64,000 nt of DNA, taken from NCBI GenBank assembly GCA_040878185.1, contig JBBDMS010000015.1:82271-146270 (forward strand), written 5' to 3'. Below, piece after piece: positions 1 through 9,101 of this stretch. The notes beneath the pieces are model-generated. The model saw only the letters and a list, made by a program, of their open reading frames with translations. It was not told the origin of the DNA and made no database searches. Position numbers and translations under genes: made by a program. The stretch's first letter is position 1. Each line of letters starts with the position of its first letter. This DNA comes from JAWXBK01 sp040878185 (GTDB lineage Bacteria; Pseudomonadota; Alphaproteobacteria; Dongiales; Dongiaceae).

Positions 1-631
1 GACGATTGCCGTCTTCGCCGGTGGGCTCGATGTCGTCTATCCGAGCGAGAACGAAGCCCTCGCATCCGAGATCGCGGCCGGCGGGTTGCTGCTCGCCGAG
101 CTCGCACCCGGAACCCAGCCACTCGCACGCAATTTCCCGCGCCGCAACCGGATCGTCTCGGGCCTCGCGCTCGGCGCCATCGTGGTCGAGGCCGCGATCA
201 AATCGGGTTCCCTCACCACCGCCCGGCTCGCCCTCGAACAGGGCCGCGAGGTGCTCGCGGTGCCCGGCTCGCCCCTCGATCAACGCTGTCGAGGCACCAA
301 CCGGCTGCTCCGCGAGGGGGCTGTCCTGGTCGAGGAAACGGTCGATGTGATCGAGGCAATCGGTCCGCTGGCCGCCCTGCGGCCCCGCCCGAAGCGCCCG
401 TCGACCCTCGCGCAGACCACCCCGCCACCCCCGCAACCTATTGATATACCTCAAGAAATAATGGCTGCCACCCTGCTCGAAAGGTTGGGGGCAAGCCCGG
501 TCCCGGTTGACGAGCTGATCCGGCAATGCTCATTCTCTGCGCCCGTTGTGCGCACCATGTTGCTGGAACTGGAGCTCGCCGGCCGTCTCGAACGCCATCC
601 GGGCGACGCGGTCTCGATGCTTCCAGCCTGA
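1..631 (+). CDS. dprA: DNA-processing protein DprA, C-terminal part (5' end outside window)
   Basis: DprA binds incoming single-stranded DNA and loads RecA during transformation, in the cytoplasm. The window opens inside the gene and the frame begins at base 2, leaving 209 residues. Visible are the end of the Rossmann-like DNA-binding fold (TIAVFAGGLDVVYPSEN, then RRNRIVSGLALGAIVVEA), the GSPLD..C.GTNRLL loop typical of the family, a proline-rich linker, and a C-terminal winged-helix segment that ends LERHPGDAVSMLPA. The gene lies 66 bases upstream of topA on the same strand, a common alphaproteobacterial arrangement. The N-terminal domain cannot be judged. Confidence 0.9.
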   Translation, partial: TIAVFAGGLDVVYPSENEALASEIAAGGLLLAELAPGTQPLARNFPRRNRIVSGLALGAIVVEAAIKSGSLTTARLALEQGREVLAVPGSPLDQRCRGTNRLLREGAVLVEETVDVIEAIGPLAALRPRPKRPSTLAQTTPPPPQPIDIPQEIMAATLLERLGASPVPVDELIRQCSFSAPVVRTMLLELELAGRLERHPGDAVSMLPA

Positions 632-697
632 AAGACAGGGCGCTTGCGAGGGCCGGCAGTGCCACCGGCCTAGCCCCACACAGGATCGGAAGTGTTG

Positions 698-3463
698 ATG
701 AACGTCGTCGTCGTCGAGTCGCCCTCCAAGGCCAAGACGATCGGAAAGTATCTCGGCCCCGAATACCGGGTGCTGGCGAGCTTTGGCCACGTGCGCGATC
801 TGCCGGCCAAGGACGGGTCGGTGCGCCCGGACGAAGATTTCGCGATGTCCTGGACCGTCGACGAGCGCGGCGACAAGCGGATCGACGAAATCGCCAAGGC
901 GCTGAAGACCGCCGACCGGCTGATCCTCGCGACCGACCCCGACCGCGAAGGCGAGGCGATTTCCTGGCATATCTGCGAGGCGCTGCGGGAACGCGGTGCG
1001 CTCAAGTCGACGCCGGTGGAGCGCGTCGTGTTCAACGAGATCACGCGCCGCGCCGTGCAGGAAGCGATGCGCCATCCGCGCGACCTCGATAACGAACTGG
1101 TCGATGCCTATCGCGCCCGGCGCGCCCTCGACTATCTCGTCGGCTTCACGCTGTCGCCGGTTCTCTGGCGCAAGCTGCCCGGCAGCCGTTCGGCCGGCCG
1201 CGTGCAGTCGGTCGCGCTCCGCCTCATCTCCGAGCGCGAAGCCGAGATCGAAGCCTTTCGCCCCCGCGAATACTGGTCGGTCCTGGCCGACCTTGCGAGC
1301 GCCGACGGCACCGCTTTCGAGGCACGCCTCACCCATCTCGATGGCAGGAAGCTCGACAAGTTCGATCTCGCCAACCAGGAAGCGGCCGACCGCGCCGTAA
1401 CCGCGATCCGCGGCGCCGCGCCGTTCGCCGTCTCCAGTGTCGAGCGCAAGACCATCCGCCGCAATCCGGCGGCCCCCTTCACCACATCCACGTTGCAGCA
1501 GGAAGCGTCGCGCAAGCTCGGATTCGGTGCGACGCGCACCATGCGCCTCGCGCAGCGTCTCTATGAAGGCGTCGATATCGACGGCGAGACGGTCGGTCTC
1601 ATTACCTATATGCGAACCGATGGTGTGCAGATTGCCGGCGAAGCGCTGGCCGCCACGCGCGAGCTGATCGGCAGCCGGCATGGCAAGCAATATCTGCCGG
1701 AACGCGCCCGCGAATATCGCGCGACGGCGAAGAACGCGCAGGAAGCCCACGAGGCTATTCGCCCGACCGACGTGACGCGCTCGCCCGACCGTATCGCGCG
1801 CCTGCTCGAGCGCGACGAAGCGCGGCTCTATGAACTGATCTGGAAGCGCCTGGTCGCCAGCCAGATGGAAAGCGCCGTCTTCTACCAGGTCGCGGTCGAC
1901 ATCGAGGGCGCATCCGGCGTCACGCTGCGGGCGAACGGATCGGTTCTCAAGTTCGACGGATTCCTCACGCTCTATCGCGAGGACGTGGACGATCCTTCCG
2001 AGGACGAGGCCGAAGGCGGCCGCCTGCCCGATCTCAACAAGGGCGACCGTCCGGCCTTGTCGGAGGTGCGGCCGGAGCAGCATTTCACCCAGCCGCCGCC
2101 GCGCTATTCCGAAGCGAGCCTGGTCAAGAAGCTCGAGGAGCTCGGCATCGGCCGGCCGTCGACCTATGCGTCGATCATCCAGGTGCTGCAGGACCGCAAC
2201 TATGTGCGGATCGACAAGAAGCGATTCATTCCCGAGGATCGCGGCCGCCTCGTCGTCGCGTTCCTGACCGAATTCTTCCAGCGCTACGTCGAATACGGCT
2301 TCACCGCCGATCTTGAATCGCAACTCGACGATATTTCCGGCGGTCGCATCAACTGGAAGCAGGTACTGCGCGATTTCTGGGATGCGTTCCACACGGCGGT
2401 CGAAGGTACGCGCGAACTCACGATCACCCAGGTGATCGACGCGCTCGACCAGGCACTTGGGCCGCATTTCTTTCCCGAGAAGGTCGGCGACGGGCCCGAT
2501 CCGCGCGTCTGTCCCGGTTGTGGCAAGGGACGGCTCAGCCTGAAGCTCGGCAAGTTCGGCGCCTTCATCGGCTGCTCGCAATATCCGGAATGCCGCTTTA
2601 CGCGGCCCCTCGCGCCGATCGATCCGAACGGTGGCGAAATGGAAACCGGGCCGAAAGAGCTCGGCAAGGATCCGGCAACCGGCAATGCCGTGACGATGCG
2701 CAAGGGCCCTTACGGCATCTACGTGCAACTCGGCGAGACCTCACCCGAGAAAGGCGCGGAAAAGCCGAAGCGCGTGTCGCTGCCGCCCAATCTCACGCCC
2801 GACGACATCGATCTCGATACTGCCCGCGCATTGCTGGCGTTGCCGCGCGAGATCGGCACCCATCCGGAAAGCGGCGAACCGATCCTCGCCGGGATCGGGC
2901 GCTTCGGTCCCTATCTGAAGCATGGCGGCAAGTACAAGACACTGCCGAAGGACGAGAACATCCTCGCCGTCGGCATCAATCGCGCGGTCGATCTCCTGGC
3001 GCAGGCCGGTGGCGGCCGCGGCGGCAGAGGACCCGCGGCACCGACGAAGACGCTCGGCAATCATCCCCAGGACGGCAAGCCGGTCACGCTGCATGAAGGG
3101 CGCTACGGTCCCTATGTGAAGCATGGCAAGGTGAATGCGACTTTGCCGCGCGACGTAACGCCCGACAGCGTGACGCTCGACGACGCGGTCCGGCTCATTA
3201 CCGAACGGGCGGCGCGCCAGCCCGGCGGTCGCGGTCGGGGCGGCGGACGGTCGAAGGGAAGATCGGCCGCCAGATCCGGCGCCGCACCGAAAGCGACGAC
3301 CAAAGCCAAAGCGAAGACCAAGACCAGGGCGAAGGCAAAATCAAAGACGAAGGCGAAGGCCGCCGCCAAGACCAAGAGCGCGGCCGGCGCATCGCGCGCG
3401 AAGCGCGGCCCCGTCGCCGACGGCGGCAGCGACGGCAATGGCGGTGGCGGCGGTGCCGACTGA
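698..3463 (+). CDS. topA: DNA topoisomerase I
   Basis: Type IA topoisomerase that relaxes negative supercoils by nicking one strand and passing the other. The 921-residue protein opens with the TOPRIM strand VVVVESPSKAKTIGKYL and carries the acidic DPDREGEA motif. The active tyrosine is Tyr304 in YMRTDG. One four-cysteine zinc motif (CPGCGKG...CSQYPEC) follows near residue 610, then three KSK-type C-terminal repeats (GPYGIYV, GRFGPYLKHG, GRYGPYVKHG). The last 100 residues are an Ala/Lys-rich, low-complexity basic tail ending in glycines, probably a DNA-contacting extension. ATG 698 is preferred over the in-frame GTG 692 because GGAAG (688-692) sits 5 bases upstream of it. Confidence 0.97.
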   Translation: MNVVVVESPSKAKTIGKYLGPEYRVLASFGHVRDLPAKDGSVRPDEDFAMSWTVDERGDKRIDEIAKALKTADRLILATDPDREGEAISWHICEALRERGALKSTPVERVVFNEITRRAVQEAMRHPRDLDNELVDAYRARRALDYLVGFTLSPVLWRKLPGSRSAGRVQSVALRLISEREAEIEAFRPREYWSVLADLASADGTAFEARLTHLDGRKLDKFDLANQEAADRAVTAIRGAAPFAVSSVERKTIRRNPAAPFTTSTLQQEASRKLGFGATRTMRLAQRLYEGVDIDGETVGLITYMRTDGVQIAGEALAATRELIGSRHGKQYLPERAREYRATAKNAQEAHEAIRPTDVTRSPDRIARLLERDEARLYELIWKRLVASQMESAVFYQVAVDIEGASGVTLRANGSVLKFDGFLTLYREDVDDPSEDEAEGGRLPDLNKGDRPALSEVRPEQHFTQPPPRYSEASLVKKLEELGIGRPSTYASIIQVLQDRNYVRIDKKRFIPEDRGRLVVAFLTEFFQRYVEYGFTADLESQLDDISGGRINWKQVLRDFWDAFHTAVEGTRELTITQVIDALDQALGPHFFPEKVGDGPDPRVCPGCGKGRLSLKLGKFGAFIGCSQYPECRFTRPLAPIDPNGGEMETGPKELGKDPATGNAVTMRKGPYGIYVQLGETSPEKGAEKPKRVSLPPNLTPDDIDLDTARALLALPREIGTHPESGEPILAGIGRFGPYLKHGGKYKTLPKDENILAVGINRAVDLLAQAGGGRGGRGPAAPTKTLGNHPQDGKPVTLHEGRYGPYVKHGKVNATLPRDVTPDSVTLDDAVRLITERAARQPGGRGRGGGRSKGRSAARSGAAPKATTKAKAKTKTRAKAKSKTKAKAAAKTKSAAGASRAKRGPVADGGSDGNGGGGGAD

Positions 3464-3530
3464 TCTTTCGGCTGTGCTAGGCTTGACGTCTTCCGTCGAC
3501 GACCGACATGAGCAGGGAGACGATGATCCG

Positions 3531-3848
3531 ATGAGCGCTGATCCGCATGCCAACCGCCCCGCCGCCCGGCCGACCGTCCAGGTCGACAATGAGCGCGTGA
3601 AGGTGACCGAATGGCGCTTCGCCCCGGGCGAGGCGACCGGCTGGCATCGTCACGGGTACGACTATGTCGTGGTGCCCATGACGTCCGGCGAGCTTCTATT
3701 GTTCGATGGCAAGGAGGAACGCCGCGCCGCGCTCAAGGCGGGCGCCTCTTATTATCGGCCGGTCGGGGTCGAGCATAATGTGATCAATCCCAACGAGCAT
3801 GATTTCGTCTTCGTCGAGATCGAGTTCAAGACGGTAGCCGGCGGCTGA
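3531..3848 (+). CDS. small cupin-domain protein
   Basis: A 105-residue single-domain cupin. The first cupin motif is seen as GWHRHGYDYVVVPMTSGE (two histidines, spaced for metal binding) and the second as GVEHNVINPNEHDFVFVEIE. The substrate cannot be read from the sequence; stand-alone cupins of this size include isomerases, dioxygenases and sugar-binding proteins. ATG 3531 was chosen because a GGGAGA stretch lies about 10 bases upstream. A longer in-frame start at 3438 would overlap topA by 26 bases and add a sequence with no cupin character. The gene ends 7 bases before rnr, so the two may be co-transcribed. Confidence 0.75.
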   Translation: MSADPHANRPAARPTVQVDNERVKVTEWRFAPGEATGWHRHGYDYVVVPMTSGELLLFDGKEERRAALKAGASYYRPVGVEHNVINPNEHDFVFVEIEFKTVAGG

Positions 3849-3855
3849 ACCGGGC

Positions 3856-6222
3856 GTGGCGAAACGCAGCAAGACCAAACCGTCGTTTCCGACGCGCGAA
3901 CAGATCCTCGAATTCATCCGCGGCAGCGAAAGTCCGGTCGGCAAGCGCGAAGTCGCGCGCGCCTTCAACATCACCGGCGCCGATCGCATTCCCCTGAAGG
4001 CACTGCTCAAGGATCTGCGCGAGGAAGGACTGCTCGAACGCGGACGCGGCCGGCGCCATGCGCCGCCGGAGACGCTGCCCGAGGTCGCGGTGCTGCGGAT
4101 CACGGGCCCCGATGCGGATGGCGAGCTGCGGGCCGAGCCTTACAACTGGCCGGAGGACAAGCCGGCGCCCGCGATCTATGTCGCGCCGGACAAGAAGAAC
4201 ACGGCGCAGCTCGCGGCCGGCGATCGCGTCCTTGCGCGACTCTCGCGTCAGGACGATGTCTATGAGGCCCGCATCATCCGCCAGCTCGTCGGCCAGCCGC
4301 GCGAGATCGTCGGCGTGTATGTGCGCGATCCGGCCGGCGGCGGCTGGCTGAAGCCGACGGACCGCCGGGTCAAGGCCGAATACCGTATCGAAGAGCGCCA
4401 CGGATCGGGTGCGAAACCCGGCGATCTGGTGGCAGTCGAACCGCTGCACACCCATCGCGATGGGCGGCTACAGGGCCGCGTCATCGATATTCTCGGCCGC
4501 ATCGGTGACGCAAAGATCGCGAGCCTGATTTCGATCCACGAGCATGAAATACCGCACGAGTTTCCGCCCGAGGCGTTGCGCGAGGCGGAAGCCGCGAAAC
4601 CGATCGGCACGCTCGGCGAGCGCACCGATTTCCGGGACTGGCCGCTGGTCACCATCGACGGCGAGGATGCGCGCGATTTCGACGATGCGGTCTGGGCCGA
4701 ACGCGATCGCGAGCCGGGCAATCCGGACGGCTGGCATATACTGGTCGCGATCGCCGACGTCGCACATTATGTCCGTGCCGCCAGCGCGCTCGACCGCGAG
4801 GCGGAGAAGCGTGGCAACTCGGTCTATTTTCCCGACCGCGTCGTGCCGATGTTGCCGGAAGCGCTGTCGAACAATCTCTGCTCGCTGCGCCCGAACGAGG
4901 ATCGCGCCTGCCTCGCCGCCGAAATGTGGATCGACTCCGCAGGTCGCGTGAAGCGTCACAAATTTCATCGCGGGCTGATGCGCTCGGTCGCGCGCCTCAC
5001 CTACGAACAGGTCCAGCAGGCGAAAGACGGCACGCCCGACGATGCCGTTCGGCCGCTGATGGAAATGGTGATCGAGCCGCTCTATGGCGCGTTCGCGGCG
5101 CTGCGCGCGGCGCGGCGCAAGCGCGGCACGCTCGATCTCGAAATGACCGAACGCAAGGTGATCCTCGATCCGGAAGGACGCGTCCAGCGCATCGAACCGC
5201 GGCGCACGATGGACAGCCATCGTCTGATCGAGGAATTCATGATCTCGGCCAACGTCGCGGCGGCGGAAGCGCTCGAACGCAAGCAGCAGCCGGTGATGTA
5301 TCGCGTCCACCCCGAACCCGATCAGGCCAAGGTCGATGCGCTGCGCGAATTCCTCGAACCGCTCGGAATCGGCTTTGCCAAGGGCCAGGTGATTCACCCG
5401 CGTCTGTTCACCCAGATACTCGATCGCGCGAAGGAAACGCCCTACGCGCCAATGGTGAATGAGCTGGTCCTGCGCAGCCAGATGCAGGCGACCTACAGCC
5501 CGGCGAATGTCGGGCATTTCGGCCTTGCCTTGCCGCGCTATGCCCATTTCACATCGCCGATCCGTCGATATTCGGATTTGCTCGTGCATCGGGCGTTGAT
5601 CGATGCGTTCAAGCTGGGCCCGGACGGGTTACCGCCGGGTGCCGCCGGTGCCTTCGCGCGGATCGGCGAAAACATCTCGGCAACCGAAAGGCGGGCGGCC
5701 GCGGCAGAACGCGATGCCGTCGATCGCTATACGGCCTCCTATCTTTCGGCCCAGCGCGGGCAGACTCTCGCCGGCCGGATCAATGGCGTCACCCGGTTCG
5801 GTCTCTTTGTCACGCTGCTCGATAGCGGCGGTTCGGGCCTGGTGCCGATCTCGAGCTTGCCGTCGGATTTTTACGAGCATGACGAACCGGCGCATCGCCT
5901 GCGTGGCCAGCGCTGGGGCCGGGAGTTCGCCCTCGGCGAGCCGGTCTGGGCAAAGATCGTCGAGGCCGATCCGATCACCGGCGGACTGATCCTGCATCTG
6001 ATCGTCGACGATGAGGACGTCTCGGCCCGCCCCCGGACCGGCACCGGCCGCGGCCCGGAGCGGAATTCCAAGGACGCGCCGAGGGGCCGAAAGCCTGCGC
6101 CTTCGGAGAAGACCAAGTCCGGCAAGCCACCCCGCGGTAAGGCACAGGGCGGCAAGCCGGCCGGGGGCCGGCCGGGCAAGGCGAAGCGACGGTCCCCTAT
6201 GCGGAAGAAGCGCGGCCGCTGA
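3856..6222 (+). CDS. rnr: ribonuclease R
   Basis: Processive 3'-to-5' exoribonuclease that degrades structured RNA. The 788-residue protein has the full RNase II/R layout: an N-terminal winged helix (about residues 1-65), cold-shock-like RNA-binding domains (80-240), the RNB catalytic domain (255-580) with the acidic motif GEDARDFDDAV near residue 268, and a C-terminal S1 domain (about 635-715, LAGRINGVTRFGLFV). A Lys/Gly/Pro-rich basic tail of some 70 residues follows, as in other RNase R proteins that unwind duplexes. It starts at GTG 3856, 7 bases after the cupin gene. Confidence 0.96.
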   Translation: MAKRSKTKPSFPTREQILEFIRGSESPVGKREVARAFNITGADRIPLKALLKDLREEGLLERGRGRRHAPPETLPEVAVLRITGPDADGELRAEPYNWPEDKPAPAIYVAPDKKNTAQLAAGDRVLARLSRQDDVYEARIIRQLVGQPREIVGVYVRDPAGGGWLKPTDRRVKAEYRIEERHGSGAKPGDLVAVEPLHTHRDGRLQGRVIDILGRIGDAKIASLISIHEHEIPHEFPPEALREAEAAKPIGTLGERTDFRDWPLVTIDGEDARDFDDAVWAERDREPGNPDGWHILVAIADVAHYVRAASALDREAEKRGNSVYFPDRVVPMLPEALSNNLCSLRPNEDRACLAAEMWIDSAGRVKRHKFHRGLMRSVARLTYEQVQQAKDGTPDDAVRPLMEMVIEPLYGAFAALRAARRKRGTLDLEMTERKVILDPEGRVQRIEPRRTMDSHRLIEEFMISANVAAAEALERKQQPVMYRVHPEPDQAKVDALREFLEPLGIGFAKGQVIHPRLFTQILDRAKETPYAPMVNELVLRSQMQATYSPANVGHFGLALPRYAHFTSPIRRYSDLLVHRALIDAFKLGPDGLPPGAAGAFARIGENISATERRAAAAERDAVDRYTASYLSAQRGQTLAGRINGVTRFGLFVTLLDSGGSGLVPISSLPSDFYEHDEPAHRLRGQRWGREFALGEPVWAKIVEADPITGGLILHLIVDDEDVSARPRTGTGRGPERNSKDAPRGRKPAPSEKTKSGKPPRGKAQGGKPAGGRPGKAKRRSPMRKKRGR

Positions 6223-6333
6223 CGCAAAAAAGCCCTGCTGTGTCATTGTTTCCGCGCCGAATACCGGATAAAAATTGCGACCGATGGCGCCGGGGGATTC
6301 GCAAAAAGGCGCCCGGATACCGCAACGACGAAG

Positions 6334-7923
6334 ATGAGAGAACGGCGCAGGATCCTCCGTCTCGCGAGCCTTGCTGTGTTTGCGCTGATGACGGCGGCCT
6401 GCACGGGCACGCCCAATCCCAGCGTGGCCGAAGAGACCGACCGGAAGATTCGCGACATGATGGTCGCGGGTTACAGCGATATCGATTCCGTTTACATCGA
6501 CGAGAAGGATCTCGGCGAACTCGCCTTCTCCAGCCTCGAACAACTTTCGCTGCTCGACCCTGCCATCGCGCTGCGCCATGACGGCTCGCAGATTTCGCTG
6601 CTGGTCGACGGCAATGTGATGGCGATCTTCGAGACACCGGATGCGCATGCGCCGACCGAATGGGGCGTGCTCACCGCCGGCTATGTCGATGTCGCTCTGC
6701 GATCGTCCGATGCGCTGCGCCAGATCGACAGCGAGAAGCTCTACGAAACGCTCTTCCAGGGCATCGTCACAAGGCTCGATGCGTTCTCGCGCTATGCGGG
6801 CGCCCAACGGGCATCGGAAAATCGCGCGTCGCGCGAGGGCTTCGGCGGCGTCGGTGTACGCATTGCCGTTGAAGAAGAAGAAGTGCGCGTCATCTCGGTG
6901 ATGCACTACACGCCGGCCGAACGCGCCGGTGTCGTGGCAGACGATATCATCACCCATATCGACGGATTGACGGTCGACGGAATGACGCTCGACCAGATCG
7001 TCCAGAAACTGCGCGGCCCGGTGGACAGCCGCGTGATCCTGACCCTGCTGCGCGGCCAGGCGACCGAGCCGATTCTGGTAGCGCTCAAGCGCGACCATGT
7101 CGTTCCGGAAACCGTGGTCTACGAGCGCGAGGGCGATATCGCAATCTTTCGGATCTACGGCTTCAATGCCGAAACCTCGGCGACGCTCGAGCGCGAACTG
7201 GAACGGGCGCGCGACGAGATCGGCCCCGGCATCAGCGGCTATGTGCTCGATCTGCGCAACAATCCCGGCGGGCTGCTCGACCAGGCGGTCGAGGTCGCCG
7301 ATCTCATGCTCGAGGAAGGCCGCATCGTCTCAACGCACGGACGCCATCCCGACAGCCACCAGTATTTCGAGGCGAGCCGCGGCGACGAAACCGACGGCAA
7401 GCCGATCATCGTACTGATCAACGGCAATTCCGCATCGGCCTCCGAGATCGTGGCGGCTGCCTTGCAGGATACCGGCCGCGCCGTCGTGATCGGCAGCAAC
7501 TCGTACGGCAAGGGCACCGTGCAGACCGTGCTGCGCATGCCGAACGACGGCGAGCTGACATTGACATGGGCGCGCTTCCACGCGCCGTCGGGGTACACGC
7601 TCAATGATCTCGGCGTGCTGCCGACGATCTGCACCGCCGACGAGAACGCCGATCCGGCGGCGTTGATCGCCCTGCTCGGCAGCGACAAACTGCCGCCGCT
7701 GCCGACGGTCTGGCGCAACTCGGTCACGCCGGGCGATACGGTCGGGCTTCAGGCGCTGCGTGCGACCTGCCCGCTGCGCCGCGCCGACCAGCCGGCCGAT
7801 CTCGAAATCGCGATCGACCTGCTGCACGACCCGGCGCTCTATCGCAGCGCGCTCCAGCTCACCGGCGAGCCGACGCTGACCGTGTCGAGCGAACAGCGGC
7901 TTCCCGAAGCGATACAGCCTTAA
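6334..7923 (+). CDS. S41-family carboxy-terminal processing protease, predicted lipoprotein
   Basis: Tail-specific serine protease of the CtpA/Prc type, 529 residues. The N-terminus has an arginine-rich start, a hydrophobic stretch and the lipobox LMTAAC, so the mature protein is probably a lipoprotein facing the periplasm. A PDZ domain (about residues 165-250, GFGGVGVRIAVEEEEVRV) precedes the S41 core. The catalytic serine is seen in NGNSASASE (Ser368) and the general-base lysine in SYGKGTVQT (Lys393); the 25-residue spacing is that of known CtpA enzymes. The substrate is unknown. It lies between rnr and a NUDIX gene on the same strand. Confidence 0.88.
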   Translation: MRERRRILRLASLAVFALMTAACTGTPNPSVAEETDRKIRDMMVAGYSDIDSVYIDEKDLGELAFSSLEQLSLLDPAIALRHDGSQISLLVDGNVMAIFETPDAHAPTEWGVLTAGYVDVALRSSDALRQIDSEKLYETLFQGIVTRLDAFSRYAGAQRASENRASREGFGGVGVRIAVEEEEVRVISVMHYTPAERAGVVADDIITHIDGLTVDGMTLDQIVQKLRGPVDSRVILTLLRGQATEPILVALKRDHVVPETVVYEREGDIAIFRIYGFNAETSATLERELERARDEIGPGISGYVLDLRNNPGGLLDQAVEVADLMLEEGRIVSTHGRHPDSHQYFEASRGDETDGKPIIVLINGNSASASEIVAAALQDTGRAVVIGSNSYGKGTVQTVLRMPNDGELTLTWARFHAPSGYTLNDLGVLPTICTADENADPAALIALLGSDKLPPLPTVWRNSVTPGDTVGLQALRATCPLRRADQPADLEIAIDLLHDPALYRSALQLTGEPTLTVSSEQRLPEAIQP

Positions 7924-7936
7924 AGGTTCGACAGGG

Positions 7937-8626
7937 ATGAAGCCGGTGCGCCCCGTGGATGCGGCCGGGCTCGTCCTGATGCGCGAGGGTTCCGACGGAC
8001 CCGAGGTGCTGATGGGACGGCGCCATCGCCGCGCCAGCTTCCTGCCCGACATCTATGTGTTCCCCGGCGGCCGGGTCGATCCGGGCGACATGGCGCCGTC
8101 CGGTTACCCCGAAGCGATCGCCGATGGTCTCGCCGGCCAGCTTGCGGTCGGGCATACCCGCCGCAATCCGATGCCACTGCTGCGCGCCGCGATCCGGGAA
8201 ACCTTCGAGGAAACCGGCCTGCTGGTTACGGGCCGCGACCATCACCCGGCCCCGGACCGCCTGCCGGCTCAGCCGATCTGGCGCGCCTTTGCCGATGCCG
8301 GAAGGCGGCCCGCGTTCGACGGGATGGACTATATCTGCCGGGCGATCACGCCCACCGCCTCGCCGCGGCGCTTCAACACCCGATTCTTCCTCGCCCGGGA
8401 TGCCGCCTATGCCGGCAGCCTGGCGGGCGATGGCGAGCTGGTCGATCTCGCCTGGCGGCCGGTCGCGGCGATGTGGTCGATGGCAATTGTCGATGTGACT
8501 GAGCATGTGCTGCGCGAGGCGCTAACACGCTGGAACGAAAAGACTTCTCTCGGCACCCGGCCGGCCTCTTTGTTCTGCTATGTGGGCGACACCGCGCGGG
8601 TTCTGGCCCGCGGCAGCAAGGGATGA
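7937..8626 (+). CDS. NUDIX hydrolase (NUDT8/NUDT19-like)
   Basis: Pyrophosphatase of the NUDIX superfamily, 229 residues, probably acting on a nucleoside diphosphate derivative or a CoA ester. The first half of the Nudix box is FPGGRVDPGD. The second half, R87-E88-T-F-E91-E92-T-G94, lies after an insertion of about 30 residues, which is the layout of the NUDT19-like branch. Metal-binding glutamates are intact. The substrate cannot be inferred. The gene starts 13 bases after the S41 protease gene, so the two probably share a transcript. Confidence 0.85.
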   Translation: MKPVRPVDAAGLVLMREGSDGPEVLMGRRHRRASFLPDIYVFPGGRVDPGDMAPSGYPEAIADGLAGQLAVGHTRRNPMPLLRAAIRETFEETGLLVTGRDHHPAPDRLPAQPIWRAFADAGRRPAFDGMDYICRAITPTASPRRFNTRFFLARDAAYAGSLAGDGELVDLAWRPVAAMWSMAIVDVTEHVLREALTRWNEKTSLGTRPASLFCYVGDTARVLARGSKG

Positions 8627-8655
8627 GGCCCATCGGCTCGGCCGCCGCCCCCTGC

Positions 8656-8683
8656 TTGACTTCGCGGCCCGTGCGGCTATGTT
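8656..8683 (+). promoter_or_regulatory. predicted sigma-70-type promoter of rpmG
   Basis: TTGACT (8656-8661), a 16-base spacer, then TATGTT (8678-8683), followed by CCGCGCC. It lies 78 bases upstream of the rpmG start. The rpsF promoter has the same spacer length and a near-identical downstream sequence. Pattern match only. Confidence 0.6.
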
Positions 8684-8761
8684 CCGCGCCCTGATGCAAA
8701 CAGCGCCCCTGAGGCGCCCCGGGCCGCTCCGGCGGCCGGAATCTCCCAATTCGAGGCGACC

Positions 8762-8929
8762 ATGGCGAAGGCGGCTTCCATCCTGATCAAGCTCGTGAGC
8801 TCGGCCGATACCGGGTTCTATTACGTCACGCGCAAGAACCCGCGGACGTCGACCGAGAAGATCCAGCTCAAGAAGTACGATCCGGTCGCGCGCAAGCACG
8901 TGGTCTTCAAGGAATCGAAGATCAAATAG
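8762..8929 (+). CDS. rpmG: 50S ribosomal protein L33 (bL33)
   Basis: Small ribosomal large-subunit protein, 55 residues. The sequence runs MAKAASILIKLVSSADTG, then FYYVTRKN and the basic segment KIQLKKYDPVARKHVVFKE. The length and the TGFYYVTRKNPRTSTEK region match the proteobacterial L33 family. The cysteine pairs of zinc-binding L33 forms are absent, so this is the C-minus type. The gene has its own promoter and is closed by a strong hairpin terminator 28 bases after its stop, so it is probably monocistronic. Confidence 0.95.
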   Translation: MAKAASILIKLVSSADTGFYYVTRKNPRTSTEKIQLKKYDPVARKHVVFKESKIK

Positions 8930-8956
8930 CTGAACCCGCTTCAGCCTCAAGACCAT

Positions 8957-8985
8957 AAGGCCGCCACGAAACTGGCGGCCTTTTT
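8957..8985 (+). terminator. rho-independent terminator of rpmG
   Basis: A perfect 10-bp stem, AAGGCCGCCA (8957-8966) pairing with TGGCGGCCTT (8973-8982), with the six-base loop CGAAAC and a run of five T (8981-8985). It begins 28 bases after the rpmG stop codon. Confidence 0.9.
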
Positions 8986-9101
8986 CGTGGAATGAACGGT
9001 CGCACCGCCGGACATCCTGGGGATCCTCCCGCGCGTTGGCGCGCCGATACCGCGCCGGTTGCGAATCCGCTACGATTCGCGCCCGCGACGGTACAAACCG
9101 G

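Noticed and set aside
530..2728. Minus-strand open frame of over 700 codons opposite topA
   Set aside because: topA is fully supported by motifs along its length. The antisense frame arises from high GC and lacks any recognisable domain.
3438..3530. Longer start for the cupin gene inside topA
   Set aside because: The added 31 residues have no cupin features, and a better Shine-Dalgarno precedes ATG 3531.
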